In this document: positions 63,943 through 64,000 of the stretch, piece by piece | Layout: each line of letters starts with the position of its first letter | How positions within the stretch are numbered: position 1 is the stretch's first letter | Assembly: GCF_001705435.1 (NCBI RefSeq) | Contig: NZ_MDEN01000066.1 | Coordinates: 330,145-394,144, forward strand | Direction of reading: 5' to 3' | DNA: 64,000 nucleotides | DNA from: Pseudomonas graminis | GTDB taxonomy: Bacteria; Pseudomonadota; Gammaproteobacteria; Pseudomonadales; Pseudomonadaceae | Translations under genes and position numbers: made by a program | Notes under the pieces: model-generated | What the model was told of the DNA's origin: nothing | Databases searched by the model: none | The model's input: only the letters and a program-made list of their open reading frames with translations

Positions 63943-64000
63943 TCGCCCCACTTCCGGCGCAGACGAAACGGAAAACTCCTTGATAATCAAAGAGTTGGAC

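Noticed and set aside
63901..64000. 16S rRNA gene at the right edge
   Set aside because: Only the promoter and leader are present; no mature 16S sequence (such as AGAGTTTGATC) is in the window.

Overview
This 64 kb window is an ordinary, GC-rich, densely packed stretch of a Pseudomonas chromosome. The gene order, as I remember it, follows that of P. aeruginosa PAO1 around rpoD almost gene for gene: rmcA, rpoD, dnaG, rpsU, tsaD, plsY, folB, folK, cca, the spoVR/yeaH/yeaG trio, glpE, apaH, apaG, ksgA, pdxA, surA, lptD, amgK, murU, djlA, agtSR, agtABCD, rpe, gph, trpE, then trpGDC, vfr, speD, coq7, argC, erpA, anmK, tyrS and the start of an rRNA operon. REP-type palindromes (GTAGGAGCGAGCTTGCTCGCGA and GGACCGGCTTTAGCCGGGAAG) suggest a fluorescens/syringae-type lineage rather than P. 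aeruginosa; I cannot name the species. I see no insertion sequence, prophage, tailocin or CRISPR array.

Layout. 1-2731 (+): the 3' part of a yjfKLMC-type operon (DUF2491, DUF350 membrane protein, DUF1190 lipoprotein, glutathionylspermidine-synthase-like ATP-grasp ligase). 2802-2878 (-): a CAU-anticodon tRNA that fits tRNA-Ile2. 2894-6142 (-): an RmcA-like multi-PAS GGDEF-EAL protein. 6277-10634 (-): the macromolecular synthesis genes rpoD, dnaG, rpsU. 10831-14696: tsaD, plsY, folB, folK, cca. 14767-19638 (-): the stress operon yeaG-yeaH-spoVR. 19926-27579 (-): glpE, apaH, apaG, ksgA, pdxA, surA, lptD (outer-membrane biogenesis, rRNA methylation, vitamin B6). 27709-30253 (+): amgK-murU-djlA. 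With anmK at 60 kb, the window holds three of the four enzymes of the MurNAc salvage route. 30307-38862: a DUF3530 hydrolase, the AgtS/AgtR-like two-component pair and an ABC importer expected to carry GABA/5-aminovalerate-type substrates. 38863-43362 is the most accessory-looking part: a REP cluster, an iron-type alcohol dehydrogenase, a PAS-LuxR regulator flanked by inverted repeats, and an unknown membrane protein. 43578-51597: rpe-gph-trpE, then estP (esterase autotransporter), then trpGDC. 51647-63899: a lipoate-ligase-like gene, vfr, osmC-like, speD, coq7, hinT, SDR, DUF805, hemJ, argC, erpA, anmK, an M23 peptidase, tyrS, and the promoter of an rRNA operon running off the right end.

Points of most interest. 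Two tryptophan-codon leader peptides (both ending ARWRWRA) precede trpE and trpG. The trpE leader is nested in frame at the 3' end of gph and shares its stop codon. The trpE-trpG interval, a known home for R-pyocins/tailocins, holds an esterase autotransporter instead. The RmcA homologue lacks room for a periplasmic ligand-binding domain. The yjf operon encodes a membrane-associated amidoligase module whose lipoprotein ends in a Gly/Ser-rich tail. erpA has an IscR-like site and a perfect palindrome over its promoter. Several genes start with TTG or GTG. Boundaries were read by eye and functions rest on motif recognition; no database search was run.
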